From contig CACIJE010000001.1 of assembly GCA_902586925.1 (NCBI GenBank), forward strand, positions 458,104 through 522,103: 64,000 nucleotides of DNA, written 5' to 3'. This document shows positions 52,252 through 61,366 of the stretch, in pieces; position 1 is the first letter of the stretch; each line of letters starts with the position of its first letter. A program made the translations under genes and the position numbers. This stretch comes from an uncultured SAR86 cluster bacterium. Its GTDB lineage: Bacteria; Pseudomonadota; Gammaproteobacteria; Magnimaribacterales; D2472. Under the pieces are notes generated by a model. It searched no databases, was not told where the DNA came from, and was given only the letters and a program-made list of their open reading frames with translations.

Positions 52252-53488
52252 ATTTAGTCAAATTATAATCAATAAGTTTTTTAAGATTTGAGTTTAATAA
52301 ATTATTGAATTCATTTCTTTGTGATGAGTTTACTGGATTTGCAGATGGTAGTTTTACCTTTACTGGATCTGTTCTAACTTTGCCTTGCCAAAATTCAAAA
52401 TGGAGATGAGGGCCTGTTGCCTGACCAGAATCACCAACATATCCGATAATATCCCCTTGTTCGACATTAGTTCCTACTTTAAGTTTATTCTCAAATTTTT
52501 CTAGATGAGCATATAAAGTTTTTATATTACCGCCATGTTTTATTTCAATTGTCTTACCATATCCACTTTGTCTGCCAAGAAAAGATATAACACCATCACC
52601 AGAAGCCATAATTGGAGTATTTCTTTTTGCAGCATAATCCACTCCATTATGTGCTTTTATTTTATGTAATATTGGATGCATTCTATTTGGATTAAAGTGC
52701 GAACTTATATAGGCAAAATCAAGGGGAGCTCTTAGGAAAGCTTTTTTAACGTTTTCTCCATTTTCATTAAAATATTGTTTACCCTGTTCTTTATCAAAAA
52801 ATCTTTGTGCTACATATTTCTTGCCTTTATTAATGAATTCAGCCAATACAATGTCTCCACTTGAGATTTTTTCTCCTTCAGAATACTCGGTTTCGAAAAT
52901 AACTGAAAATTTATCACCATTTCTTACATCAAATATGAAGTCGATATCCCAACCAAAAATATATGCAAAATCCATAATAATGCTATCAGGAATACCTACA
53001 CTAAGTGCACTTTCATAGAATGAATTGTTTATTGTGCCAAAACTGTAAGATGTAATTATTTTTGTTTCTTTTTTAATTTTTTGGATTGATATATCTTCTT
53101 CTATATTTATTAGTATTGAATTAATATCATCTTTTACTATTTCTATGCTTATTAAATCACTACCAACATAACTAAACTCCATAACATCACCAGGGATAAT
53201 GTTTGATAACAAGTTATTTCTATCAAAATCAAAAATTTTGTATGCTAAATTGAGAGGTACTTTCTTATCTTCAAAAATCACAGATAGATTGTCGCCTTTT
53301 TTTACTTGGTGAATTTGTTTAGTATTAATTAAAGAAAGCTCATCATTTAATTTTTTTGAAATCGTAATTTCTTCAATCGGTAAAGGATTATTCGATGTGG
53401 TATCTACATAAATCAGTAATATTGAAAGCAAAGATAAAAAAAATATGCTTAAGACTAATTTAATTGGAGTTTTTTTAAATCCAATCAT
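52244..53488 (-). CDS. mepM: M23 murein DD-endopeptidase, MepM-like
   Basis: A periplasmic zinc endopeptidase that cuts peptidoglycan cross-links. Order: an N-terminal membrane anchor (about residues 10-27), an OapA/LysM-like segment (KQIHQVKKGDNLSVIFEDK), and a C-terminal M23 domain with zinc ligands in AHNGVDYAAKRNTPI and HLHFEFW. 414 aa matches the tyrS-linked M23 peptidases of pseudomonads. It overlaps putA by 4 bp upstream and anmK downstream. Confidence 0.92.
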   Translation of the reverse strand: MIGFKKTPIKLVLSIFFLSLLSILLIYVDTTSNNPLPIEEITISKKLNDELSLINTKQIHQVKKGDNLSVIFEDKKVPLNLAYKIFDFDRNNLLSNIIPGDVMEFSYVGSDLISIEIVKDDINSILINIEEDISIQKIKKETKIITSYSFGTINNSFYESALSVGIPDSIIMDFAYIFGWDIDFIFDVRNGDKFSVIFETEYSEGEKISSGDIVLAEFINKGKKYVAQRFFDKEQGKQYFNENGENVKKAFLRAPLDFAYISSHFNPNRMHPILHKIKAHNGVDYAAKRNTPIMASGDGVISFLGRQSGYGKTIEIKHGGNIKTLYAHLEKFENKLKVGTNVEQGDIIGYVGDSGQATGPHLHFEFWQGKVRTDPVKVKLPSANPVNSSQRNEFNNLLNSNLKKLIDYNLTKYE

Positions 53489-56400
53489 AGATCATCTTGA
53501 AGATTTAGTAACTCTGTGTTTCCACCAAAGGCTACTGAATTTTTTGAAATCACCTTTTCATTTAAAAACTGCAACAGATAATTTGGACCACCAGCTTTAA
53601 AGCCGCTCCCTGATAATCCAACTCCTCCAAATGGTTGAGAGCCCACTGTAGCTCCAATCATATCTCTGTTGATATAAATATTTCCTATATTGGACACTGA
53701 ACTAAAATGATCAGCTCTTGATTCAATTCTTGTATGAATCCCCATCGTTAAACCATAGCCGCTATTATTTATTTGATTAATTAGGCCATCAATTTGATTA
53801 GACTTGTATTTAAGAACATGGAGTATTGGCCCAAACTGCTCATCTTCCAAATCTGAGATATTTTTTATATTTATTAAAGTTGGACCAATATGACTTTTTG
53901 GATCATTAACTTCAAACTTAAGCACTTCCATGCCTTTTTTTTCACATGTTGAAATATAGTTATTTAAGTTTTCTAAAGATTTTTTGTTAATAATTGGACC
54001 AATATCTACATCAAACTCATTTGGATCGCCTAAAGTTTGTTCTGAAATACTTCCCTGTATCATACTAATTAGTTCATCATAAATTTCTTCTTGTATGCAT
54101 AAGACTCTTAATGCAGAACACCTTTGTCCAGCACTATCAAATGCAGATCTAATGACATCATCAGTCACTTGTTCTAATAGAGCACTTGAATCAACAATCA
54201 TAGTATTAATGCCTCCAGTTTCAGCAATTAAAGGTACAATTTGGTTTTGATTTTTCAACAGATTATTTTGTATTTTTTTTGCAGTTTGCAATGAACCTGT
54301 AAAAGCTACTCCATGAAGAGGAACGATTTTTGTTAATGCCTCACCATAATAACCATTACCAAGTATAAGCTCTAGCGCATCTGAAGGAATTCCAAGATCA
54401 TGAAATTTTTTAACAACTAAATAACCCAATATTGATGTATGCTCAGAAGGTTTAACTATTACCTTATTTCCACATGCGAGTGCAGCAGAAATTTGTCCTA
54501 TAAGGATCGCAACTGGAAAGTTCCAAGGACTAATACATAAGAATCTTCCTTTGGGAGTATAAGAAATTATATTTTCTTCTCCAGTAGGCCCCTCAAGTTT
54601 ACTGGTATCTGATATTTTGAGAATCTGATTAGAGTAATACCTCAAAAAATCTACAGCCTCTCTTATTTCATCAACTGCATTTTGTATAGTTTTTCCTGCC
54701 TCATTTATTAGGTAATATATAATTTCATAAGGATCTTCTTCTATATCATCTGCAATTTTATTAAGAACGACGTATCTATCCTCTGGTTTTGATTTCTGCC
54801 AGTTTGATAAAGAGTTCTTATTAAGAGACTTTATGATTTTTTCAGAATCGTCAAAAATAACTGACCCGATTTCTTTTTTAGATGAAATAGAAAATATTTT
54901 TTCATTATGAGTATTATCTTTTTCTCTTCCCTCATAGAGGGACTTAGCAATAATCAATTTATTATCAAAACTCTTAAGCTTAGTTTTAAGTTCATCTAAA
55001 TTTTCAATCTCAGATATATCTAATCCTGATGAATTTTTTCTGTTATCAAAAATATGCTTTGGAAGTGGAATTTCTTTTCTTTCACTTTCCATTCTAATGT
55101 ATGGATTTTCAGCTAACCACTCAGCACTAGTTTCAGGATCTAGTAATCTATTTATAAATGAGCTATTAGCTCCATTTTCTAAGAGTCTTCTTACTAGATA
55201 GGGTAGTAAATCCTTATAACTTCCAATTGGAGCATAGACAGATGGATCATTATTAATACCTAGAATTTGGGACGCACTTTTATATAAAAGCTCACCCATT
55301 CCATATAATCTCTGAAATTCATAATTACAATTATTTCCAATATGATGAATTGAAGAGATAGTATGAGCATTATGAGTAGCAAATTTTGCAAATATTTTTT
55401 TATTTTTTAGTATTTCTTTTGCACATGCTATGTATGCAATGTCTGTAAATGATTTTTTTGAAAAAACTGGATATCCTTCATAACCTGCAACTTGAGCATG
55501 TTTTATTTCATAATCCCAGTAAGCACCTTTTACAAGCCTTAGGTGCATCTGTTCTCTTTTCTTTAAAATATTATTTAACCAGTTAATAACATCTAATGAC
55601 CTTTTCCCATATGCTTGGAGTGCAATTCCAAATCCTGACCAATCTTTAATATTTTTTTCATATGCAATTTTTTCTATGATATAGAGGCTTAAAGAAAGTC
55701 TATCTTGTTCTTCTGCATCAATTGTTATTTCAACATTTTTTGAATATGCGTAATTTACTAATTCTTTTAATTTCGGCAATAACTCAGATTTAATTTGAGC
55801 TTTTTTTCTCATTTCATATCTTGGATGAAGTGCTGAGATTTTTATTGATACTCCATTACTCAAGTTTCTTGCTGTATTAATTTTTCCAACTTCCTCTATA
55901 GCATTTCTATATGATTCAAAATAATCATTAGCTTGTTTTGGAGTTCTTGCTGCTTCACCAAGCATATCAAAAGAAAAAACTTCTTTTTCTAAGCCAGATA
56001 TTTTATTAATATCTTTAAAATTTCTTCCAATTACAAATTCTTGACTAAGTATTTGCATAGCAGCAAGCACAGCATTTCTTATAGGCATCTCACCGGATTT
56101 TGATACTAGTTCTGAAAAAAAATTGTTTGGATTTTCTGACCATTTAGAGGGAGTTTTTACAATCTTTCCAGCAAGCAGCAAGCCCCATGTAGATGCGTTT
56201 ACAAAGATACTATCTGCTTGATTTAAATGATCTATCCACTTTCCCTCAGATAGTTTTTCAGAAATAATAAGATCTCTAGTTTTTTTATCAGGAATTCTTA
56301 ACACTGACTCGGCTAGACACATTAAAGCAATACCTTCTTTGTTATCTAAGCCGTATTCATTAAGAAATGCGTCTAGTTTTGTTCTGTCTTCTTTGTTTTT

Positions 56401-56526
56401 TCTACAAAGCTCTATTATTTTTTGTGCATTTTTAGATATTTCTTTATTTTCTAAAAACTTAGTTTCCTCAGACAAACTAGATAAAATCTTTTCTTCACAA
56501 ATAAATTTATTTTTTGCTTCAAGCAT
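53485..56526 (-). CDS. putA: Bifunctional proline dehydrogenase/glutamate-semialdehyde dehydrogenase PutA
   Basis: PutA oxidises proline to glutamate in two steps with FAD and NAD. At 1013 aa it lacks the N-terminal ribbon-helix-helix DNA-binding domain and the C-terminal extension of the 1320-aa E. coli protein. The proline dehydrogenase barrel has RLVKGAYWDYEIKHAQ and YLVRRLLENGANSSFINRL. The aldehyde dehydrogenase half has SPWNFPVAILIGQ, the Glu of AETGGINTMIVD and the catalytic Cys in GQRCSALRVL. The missing RHH domain means it should not autoregulate. Confidence 0.95.
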   Translation of the reverse strand: MLEAKNKFICEEKILSSLSEETKFLENKEISKNAQKIIELCRKNKEDRTKLDAFLNEYGLDNKEGIALMCLAESVLRIPDKKTRDLIISEKLSEGKWIDHLNQADSIFVNASTWGLLLAGKIVKTPSKWSENPNNFFSELVSKSGEMPIRNAVLAAMQILSQEFVIGRNFKDINKISGLEKEVFSFDMLGEAARTPKQANDYFESYRNAIEEVGKINTARNLSNGVSIKISALHPRYEMRKKAQIKSELLPKLKELVNYAYSKNVEITIDAEEQDRLSLSLYIIEKIAYEKNIKDWSGFGIALQAYGKRSLDVINWLNNILKKREQMHLRLVKGAYWDYEIKHAQVAGYEGYPVFSKKSFTDIAYIACAKEILKNKKIFAKFATHNAHTISSIHHIGNNCNYEFQRLYGMGELLYKSASQILGINNDPSVYAPIGSYKDLLPYLVRRLLENGANSSFINRLLDPETSAEWLAENPYIRMESERKEIPLPKHIFDNRKNSSGLDISEIENLDELKTKLKSFDNKLIIAKSLYEGREKDNTHNEKIFSISSKKEIGSVIFDDSEKIIKSLNKNSLSNWQKSKPEDRYVVLNKIADDIEEDPYEIIYYLINEAGKTIQNAVDEIREAVDFLRYYSNQILKISDTSKLEGPTGEENIISYTPKGRFLCISPWNFPVAILIGQISAALACGNKVIVKPSEHTSILGYLVVKKFHDLGIPSDALELILGNGYYGEALTKIVPLHGVAFTGSLQTAKKIQNNLLKNQNQIVPLIAETGGINTMIVDSSALLEQVTDDVIRSAFDSAGQRCSALRVLCIQEEIYDELISMIQGSISEQTLGDPNEFDVDIGPIINKKSLENLNNYISTCEKKGMEVLKFEVNDPKSHIGPTLINIKNISDLEDEQFGPILHVLKYKSNQIDGLINQINNSGYGLTMGIHTRIESRADHFSSVSNIGNIYINRDMIGATVGSQPFGGVGLSGSGFKAGGPNYLLQFLNEKVISKNSVAFGGNTELLNLQDDL

Positions 56527-56604
56527 AGAAACTATTTTAATGTTTAAGCACTAACTAGCAACTTTGTGATTCTAATAATCTTCCAAAAATACTATGATAG
56601 TAAT

Positions 56605-57792
56605 ATGAATGATGAATTAAAGCTTATTAAAAGGGGTTCTGATGAAATTTTGACTGAAGAAGACCTTCAAAAAAAGCTTCAATCAGGAAAGCAGCTTATT
56701 GTAAAAGCTGGATTTGATCCAACAGCTCCAGATCTTCACTTTGGACATACTGTTTTACTTAATAAGTTGAGACATTTTCAAGATTTAGGTCATAAGGTTA
56801 TTTTTTTAATAGGTGATTTCACTGGAAGAATTGGTGACCCATCTGGCACAAATAAAACTAGACCAATTCTTGATTCTGAAGACCTAGTTAAAAATGCAAA
56901 AACATATGAAAAACAAGTTTTTAAAATTTTAAAAAAAGAACTTACTGAGGTTAAATTTAATTCTGAATGGTGTGATGAATTAGGAGCAGACGGACTGATA
57001 CAACTCGCCTCTAAATATAATGTTGCAAGAATGCTTGAAAGAGATGATTTTAATAAGCGCTTTTCATCAAATAAAAGCATTGCGATTCATGAGTTCTTAT
57101 ATCCACTTGTTCAAGGATATGATTCTGTCTGTTTAAAAGCTGATGTTGAGTGTGGAGGAACTGATCAAAAATTTAATCTTCTAGTAGGAAGAGAGTTGCA
57201 ACGAGATTACGATCAGGAGCCCCAAGTTGTGATCACTGTTCCAATCTTAGAGGGCCTGGATGGCATAAACAAAATGTCAAAATCTTTAGATAACTATATC
57301 GCCATTGATGAAGAGCCAAATGAAATGTTTGGAAAAATTATGTCTATCTCTGATGATTTGATGTGGCGCTGGTTTGATTTGCTAAGCTTTATTCCGGAGG
57401 AAGATATCTCAAGTTTAAAAGACGAGATGCAAAATGGAAAAAATCCTAGAGATATTAAATTTTTATTAGCTGAAGAGCTTGTTGATAGATTTCATAATAA
57501 GGGCGAAGGTGAAAAATGCAGAGAAGTATTTTTAAGCAGGTTTCAAAAAGGTAATATTCCTGATGAAATCCAATCAAAAATTTTGAAAATCAATGAAAAT
57601 TCTATTTTATTGGTTAATTTGTTGAAAGAAACAGGCATGATTGAAAGTATTTCAGAGGGTAATAGATTAATTAAACAAGGTGGAATCAAAATTAATTCAG
57701 AAAAGGTTTTGGATTCAAAGTTTGAAATATCTAAGGGAACTGAAAATATCTATCAAGTTGGTAAAAGAAAGTTTCTGAAAATTAAAGTATGA
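56605..57792 (+). CDS. tyrS: Tyrosyl-tRNA synthetase
   Basis: TyrS charges tRNA-Tyr. I choose the ATG at 56605 ([15 protein letters not shown]), giving 395 aa; the track adds 13 residues from an upstream ATG. The class I HIGH motif is [13 protein letters not shown] is present as NKMSKSLDN, and a C-terminal S4 domain (about 330-395, [15 protein letters not shown]) binds tRNA. It belongs to the TyrZ-like group. It is divergent from putA and its stop overlaps the FKBP gene by 4 bp. Confidence 0.95.
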   Translation: MNDELKLIKRGSDEILTEEDLQKKLQSGKQLIVKAGFDPTAPDLHFGHTVLLNKLRHFQDLGHKVIFLIGDFTGRIGDPSGTNKTRPILDSEDLVKNAKTYEKQVFKILKKELTEVKFNSEWCDELGADGLIQLASKYNVARMLERDDFNKRFSSNKSIAIHEFLYPLVQGYDSVCLKADVECGGTDQKFNLLVGRELQRDYDQEPQVVITVPILEGLDGINKMSKSLDNYIAIDEEPNEMFGKIMSISDDLMWRWFDLLSFIPEEDISSLKDEMQNGKNPRDIKFLLAEELVDRFHNKGEGEKCREVFLSRFQKGNIPDEIQSKILKINENSILLVNLLKETGMIESISEGNRLIKQGGIKINSEKVLDSKFEISKGTENIYQVGKRKFLKIKV

Positions 57793-58244
57793 ATAAATTA
57801 TTTTTAGCCTTTTGTTTTTTATTAATATTATCTGGCTGTGTTCAAGATAGTCCAAATATTAAACAGATAGAAAATTTACAGTTCTTCATAGATAACAAAT
57901 CTAATAACCGTGTTATAGAAATTGAACCTGGACTTCAATACATTGAACTAAAAAAGGGAAGTTCAGATGGTATGAATCCTAAACTGAATCAGATTATTTC
58001 AGCACATTTCCATGGCACACTGACCAATGGCGAAGTCTTTTGGAGCTCATTAGATTCAGAGCCTCTAACCATTGAATTATCAAAATTAATTGTTGGATGC
58101 CAAAAAATAATTTCAATTATGGAAGTAGGCGATAAATGGAGAGCATTTATTGATCCAACTATGGCTTATGGAGAAGAAGGCAGGCCAGGCATACCTTCAA
58201 ATTCTATTCTTGTTTTTGAGATAGAATTATTAGAGGTAAATTAA
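57789..58244 (+). CDS. FKBP-type peptidyl-prolyl isomerase lipoprotein
   Basis: A 151-residue lipoprotein (lipobox ILSGC, Cys17) with one FKBP domain from about residue 55: [16 protein letters not shown], then a strand region [23 protein letters not shown] and the C-terminal signature [19 protein letters not shown]. It would act as a prolyl isomerase or chaperone at the membrane. The start overlaps the tyrS stop by 4 bp. Confidence 0.88.
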   Translation: MNKLFLAFCFLLILSGCVQDSPNIKQIENLQFFIDNKSNNRVIEIEPGLQYIELKKGSSDGMNPKLNQIISAHFHGTLTNGEVFWSSLDSEPLTIELSKLIVGCQKIISIMEVGDKWRAFIDPTMAYGEEGRPGIPSNSILVFEIELLEVN

Positions 58245-58258
58245 TTCTTTTAAAAATT

Positions 58259-58337
58259 TGGTGGGCCTGGGAAGACTCGAACTTCCGACCTCTCGATTAT
58301 CAGTCGAACGCTCTAACCAAAACTGAGCTACAGGCCC
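58259..58337 (-). tRNA. ileT: tRNA-Ile (anticodon GAU), CCA encoded
   Basis: A full cloverleaf folds on the minus strand: acceptor GGGCCTG/CAGGCCC, D-stem GCTC/GAGC, anticodon stem TTCGA/TCGAG with loop CTGATAA (anticodon GAT), T-stem GGAAG/CTTCC with TTCGAGT loop, then A-CCA. The D-loop has 11 bases (AGTTTTGGTTA), two more than usual, keeping GG. tRNA-Ile(GAU) normally sits in the rRNA spacer; here it stands alone between an FKBP gene and a membrane protein gene. The gene symbol is nominal. Confidence 0.95.
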
Positions 58338-58386
58338 TATCAAAGAAATAGCATTCTACCTTTGAATAGTAAATTCGACAATTAAT

Positions 58387-59061
58387 CTATGTAACTTTAA
58401 TTGACTTGTATAGAGTAAAGTAAATATATCCCAATGGAATAATAATGATGTATTCAGCTAAAGCTAGTGCAAATGCCTGTAAAATTCCGTCAGGCAATAA
58501 ACTGGAAAGTATTAAGGTCACAATTATTAATAATGAAATAAATAGCAAAGTAAACATGAATAATCTTGAACCATGTTCATCTGTTTTTTCCCAAGATGCA
58601 CCAATTGACTTAAAAACTTTTTTATTTTCGAACATTATATGTGCTGCAAACAAAGAAAATCTTGCTGACAGATAAATGCCAGGAAGAATTAACAGCAGAA
58701 AACCGAAGGCGGATACAATATTTACAATAATATATGCTCCAAACAACGGAAAAAATTTTGAAAGCCCTGCATAGAGAGCATTAATTGGATTAATATTTTT
58801 TTGTGAATCAAGAGCCATATAACTAACCCAAAGACCTCCAATTAGAGATATTTGTATCAATATTCCAACAACACCAACTAATGCAATGATTAAGGAATTT
58901 GTTTCAAAAAATACTATAAAATCTTCTGGTTGTGTAATTTCTTGAAGAGGTAATACAAGATATCCAGTTAAACTTTCGATTGCTATTAAAGGCATCCCTA
59001 AAACTAAAAAATACTTCCAATTAGCAAAAGAGAAACCCCATGAATTTTTAAATTGATTCAT
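58387..59061 (-). CDS. YciC/UPF0259-like polytopic membrane protein
   Basis: A 224-residue inner-membrane protein with about six helices. The segment LLLILPGIYLSARFSLFAAHIMFENKKVFKSIGASWEKT resembles the UPF0259/YciC and related families (LPGI-L..R.......E....AL..S), in which a polar re-entrant motif follows a central helix (each motif portion quoted is under 20 residues in the family signature: LILPGIYLSARFSL). No function is established. It lies 20 bp from the divergent prolyl oligopeptidase gene. Confidence 0.72.
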   Translation of the reverse strand: MNQFKNSWGFSFANWKYFLVLGMPLIAIESLTGYLVLPLQEITQPEDFIVFFETNSLIIALVGVVGILIQISLIGGLWVSYMALDSQKNINPINALYAGLSKFFPLFGAYIIVNIVSAFGFLLLILPGIYLSARFSLFAAHIMFENKKVFKSIGASWEKTDEHGSRLFMFTLLFISLLIIVTLILSSLLPDGILQAFALALAEYIIIIPLGYIYFTLYKSIKVT

Positions 59062-59080
59062 ACAGCAATTGTAAAGTAAT

Positions 59081-61189
59081 ATGCAAACTATGTATAAAGT
59101 ATGTAGAAATTTATTTTTATTGATATTGTTAATTTCTTGTTCTAACCAAGATAGCTCAGATTATCCTGAATCTAAAAAAGAAAAATTCACAGAAATAATT
59201 CATGGTTACGAAATTTCAGATTCCTATAGATGGCTTGAAGATTTTACAAGTGATGATTCAGTAGATTGGGTAGACAGACAAAATAAATTTACGAAAAGAT
59301 TTATAAATAAAAATAAGTATAAAAGTGATATAAAAAACTACCTTGAACAAATCTGGGAAAATGAATCTATTTCAATTCCATATAAAATTGAGGATAAAAC
59401 TTTTTATTACTTTAATGATGGAACTTTTCAGCAAAGCAAATTAATGATTAAAGATTGTGAAAAATGTGATGAGCGAGTGCTTATAGATCCAAATACTTTT
59501 TCAAATGATGGAACTATTTCACTTGGAGGAACCAGTGTTAATAATTCAGCAAGTTTAATTGCTTATTCAATATCAGATGGAGGTTCTGATTGGAGAGTAT
59601 GGAAAGTTATGGATATCGAAACTGGAATAGTTTTAAACGATGAGATTAAGTGGGCAAAATTTTCTGGAGCTTCTTGGGAAAATGACGATTCAGGATTCTT
59701 TTACCAAAAATATGACAAGCCAAATGGAGAGCTTTTAAAAGAAATAAATGAATCTCCAAAATTAATGTTTCATAAAATTGGTACAAATCAATCTGAGGAT
59801 TATGTTGTTTATGAGAATCCAAATCAACCAAGGTGGGGTTGGGGGATAAATGTAATAAAAGACACTAATATAAAGATCTTATCCATATCTGAGGGAACCG
59901 ATGAGAGAAACAGGCTTTATATTCAACTAAATCCAGGTAATAAATTTATACCTTTAATTGATGAATTGATTGGAGCATATAGTTTTATAGACAGTAAAGA
60001 CAATATTTTATGGTTTTATACAACAGAAGGTGCTCCAAATGGAAAAATCGTCAATTTAGAGATAAAAAATGGCTCTTTTGTATGGAATGAAGTAATTTCA
60101 GAGTCTGAAAACTCTATAAGATCAGTAAATGTTTTAAATAACTCATTTGTTATTAATTATTTAGAAGATACTTTTTCCAACATTAAAATTTTTGACTTAT
60201 CAGGAAATTTTGTTCGAGAATTGGAGTTACCAAAAAAAGGAACCATTGGTGGATTTGGTGGACAAATTGATGATATTAAAACCTACTTCTCAGTTTCAAA
60301 TTATGTTACTCCAAGAGAAATATATGAAATTAATTTAGATTCATTAGAGACAAAACTTTTTTGGAAAGAAGAAATTGATGGGTATAACGCTGAAGATTAT
60401 GTTTCTGAATTAAAATTTTATCCTACAAAAGATGGAACAAAAATTCCAATACACATTAGTTATAAAAAAGGATTAGAAATTAGTAAAGATACCCCATTGA
60501 TGTTGTATGGGTATGGAGGGTTCAATATTTCTCTTTTACCTGGCTTTAGAAAAACACAAGCTGCCTGGAAAAACTTAGATGGAGTTTATGCTGTTGCAAA
60601 TTTAAGAGGTGGAGGAGAATATGGAAGCGACTGGCATGAAGCAGGAATGCTATTAAACAAACAAAATGTTTTTGATGATTTTGCATTTGCTGCAAAATTT
60701 CTTCATGCAAATAATATTGGCTCTGAAAATACTACTGCAATTATTGGTGGTTCAAATGGAGGACTTCTTGTTGCTGCTACTATGTTGCAGAATCCAGATT
60801 TATTTAAAGTTGCTATTCCACAAGTTGGAGTTTTGGATATGTTGCGTTTTAGCAAATTTACAATTGGCTGGGCATGGGAAAGTGACTATGGGTCAGTAGA
60901 TAAAAAAGATGAATTTGAAAATCTTCTAGCATATAGCCCACTACATAATATTGAGAAAGGTAAATGTTATCCAACTACAATGGTGACAACAGCAAGTCGT
61001 GATGACAGAGTTGTCCCGTCTCATTCATATAAATTTGCAGCTAAATTACAAGAATATCAAGGCTGTGAAAATCCAATATTAATTCGTATTGAAGATAGGG
61101 CAGGACATGGTGCAGGAACTCCAAAAGATAAAATTATAAATCAGATTTCAGAAATTTATGGTTATGCTCTTAAATCTATAAATAACTGA
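59081..61189 (+). CDS. Prolyl oligopeptidase family serine peptidase (S9A), lipoprotein
   Basis: A 702-residue exported peptidase that cuts short peptides after proline. A lipoprotein signal ends ILLISC (Cys near residue 20). A seven-bladed propeller occupies about 85-420, then the alpha/beta hydrolase domain: oxyanion region LYGYGGFNISLLPGF, nucleophile Ser in IGGSNGGLLVAA, Asp in ASRDDRVVPSHS and His in EDRAGHGAG. ATG at 59090 is an alternative start. Fits peptide scavenging at the cell envelope. Confidence 0.93.
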   Translation: MQTMYKVCRNLFLLILLISCSNQDSSDYPESKKEKFTEIIHGYEISDSYRWLEDFTSDDSVDWVDRQNKFTKRFINKNKYKSDIKNYLEQIWENESISIPYKIEDKTFYYFNDGTFQQSKLMIKDCEKCDERVLIDPNTFSNDGTISLGGTSVNNSASLIAYSISDGGSDWRVWKVMDIETGIVLNDEIKWAKFSGASWENDDSGFFYQKYDKPNGELLKEINESPKLMFHKIGTNQSEDYVVYENPNQPRWGWGINVIKDTNIKILSISEGTDERNRLYIQLNPGNKFIPLIDELIGAYSFIDSKDNILWFYTTEGAPNGKIVNLEIKNGSFVWNEVISESENSIRSVNVLNNSFVINYLEDTFSNIKIFDLSGNFVRELELPKKGTIGGFGGQIDDIKTYFSVSNYVTPREIYEINLDSLETKLFWKEEIDGYNAEDYVSELKFYPTKDGTKIPIHISYKKGLEISKDTPLMLYGYGGFNISLLPGFRKTQAAWKNLDGVYAVANLRGGGEYGSDWHEAGMLLNKQNVFDDFAFAAKFLHANNIGSENTTAIIGGSNGGLLVAATMLQNPDLFKVAIPQVGVLDMLRFSKFTIGWAWESDYGSVDKKDEFENLLAYSPLHNIEKGKCYPTTMVTTASRDDRVVPSHSYKFAAKLQEYQGCENPILIRIEDRAGHGAGTPKDKIINQISEIYGYALKSINN

Positions 61190-61253
61190 TATACGGCTAT
61201 AAAAATAGCATAAGTTTTTAAAATATATTTTTCTTTATTAAGTTACTTCTAAA

Positions 61254-61280
61254 TTGTTAAAATATTTATTAAGATATTAT
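61254..61280 (+). promoter_or_regulatory. Possible promoter of the thiamine uptake operon
   Basis: TTGTTA at 61254-61259 and TATTAT at 61275-61280 are 15 bp apart, upstream of the riboswitch whose P1 arm begins at 61285. Spacing is short and the region is AT-rich, so this is tentative. Confidence 0.3.
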
Positions 61281-61284
61281 TTAG

Positions 61285-61366
61285 ATGCAAAGGGGTGGCA
61301 TTTTTGCCTGAGATCTTTTGAAACTCTTTGAACCTGATCAACACAATAGTTGCGGAGGAATTGCAT
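61285..61366 (+). promoter_or_regulatory. TPP riboswitch (THI element)
   Basis: This is a complete thiamine-pyrophosphate aptamer. P1 is ATGCAA (61285-61290) with TTGCAT (61361-61366). P2 is AAAGGGGT with ACTCTTT. P3 is GGCA-TTTT-TGCC followed by the invariant CTGAGA. P4/P5 contain GAACCTGATC and CAAC..GTTG, then the conserved GCGGAGGAA core. The GGAGG of that core is also the Shine-Dalgarno of the receptor gene, whose ATG at 61367 directly follows P1. TPP binding should therefore block translation directly. No separate terminator is visible. Confidence 0.93.

Noticed and set aside
60666-60899. Plus-strand 77-aa hydrophobic ORF within the prolyl oligopeptidase gene
   Set aside because: A frame-shifted shadow over the conserved catalytic Ser region; leucine-rich only because of AT-rich codon composition.
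61328-61366. Upstream start of the TonB receptor in the ORF track
   Set aside because: Those codons are riboswitch aptamer sequence; the ATG at 61367 follows GGAGG by 8 nt and gives a clean signal peptide.
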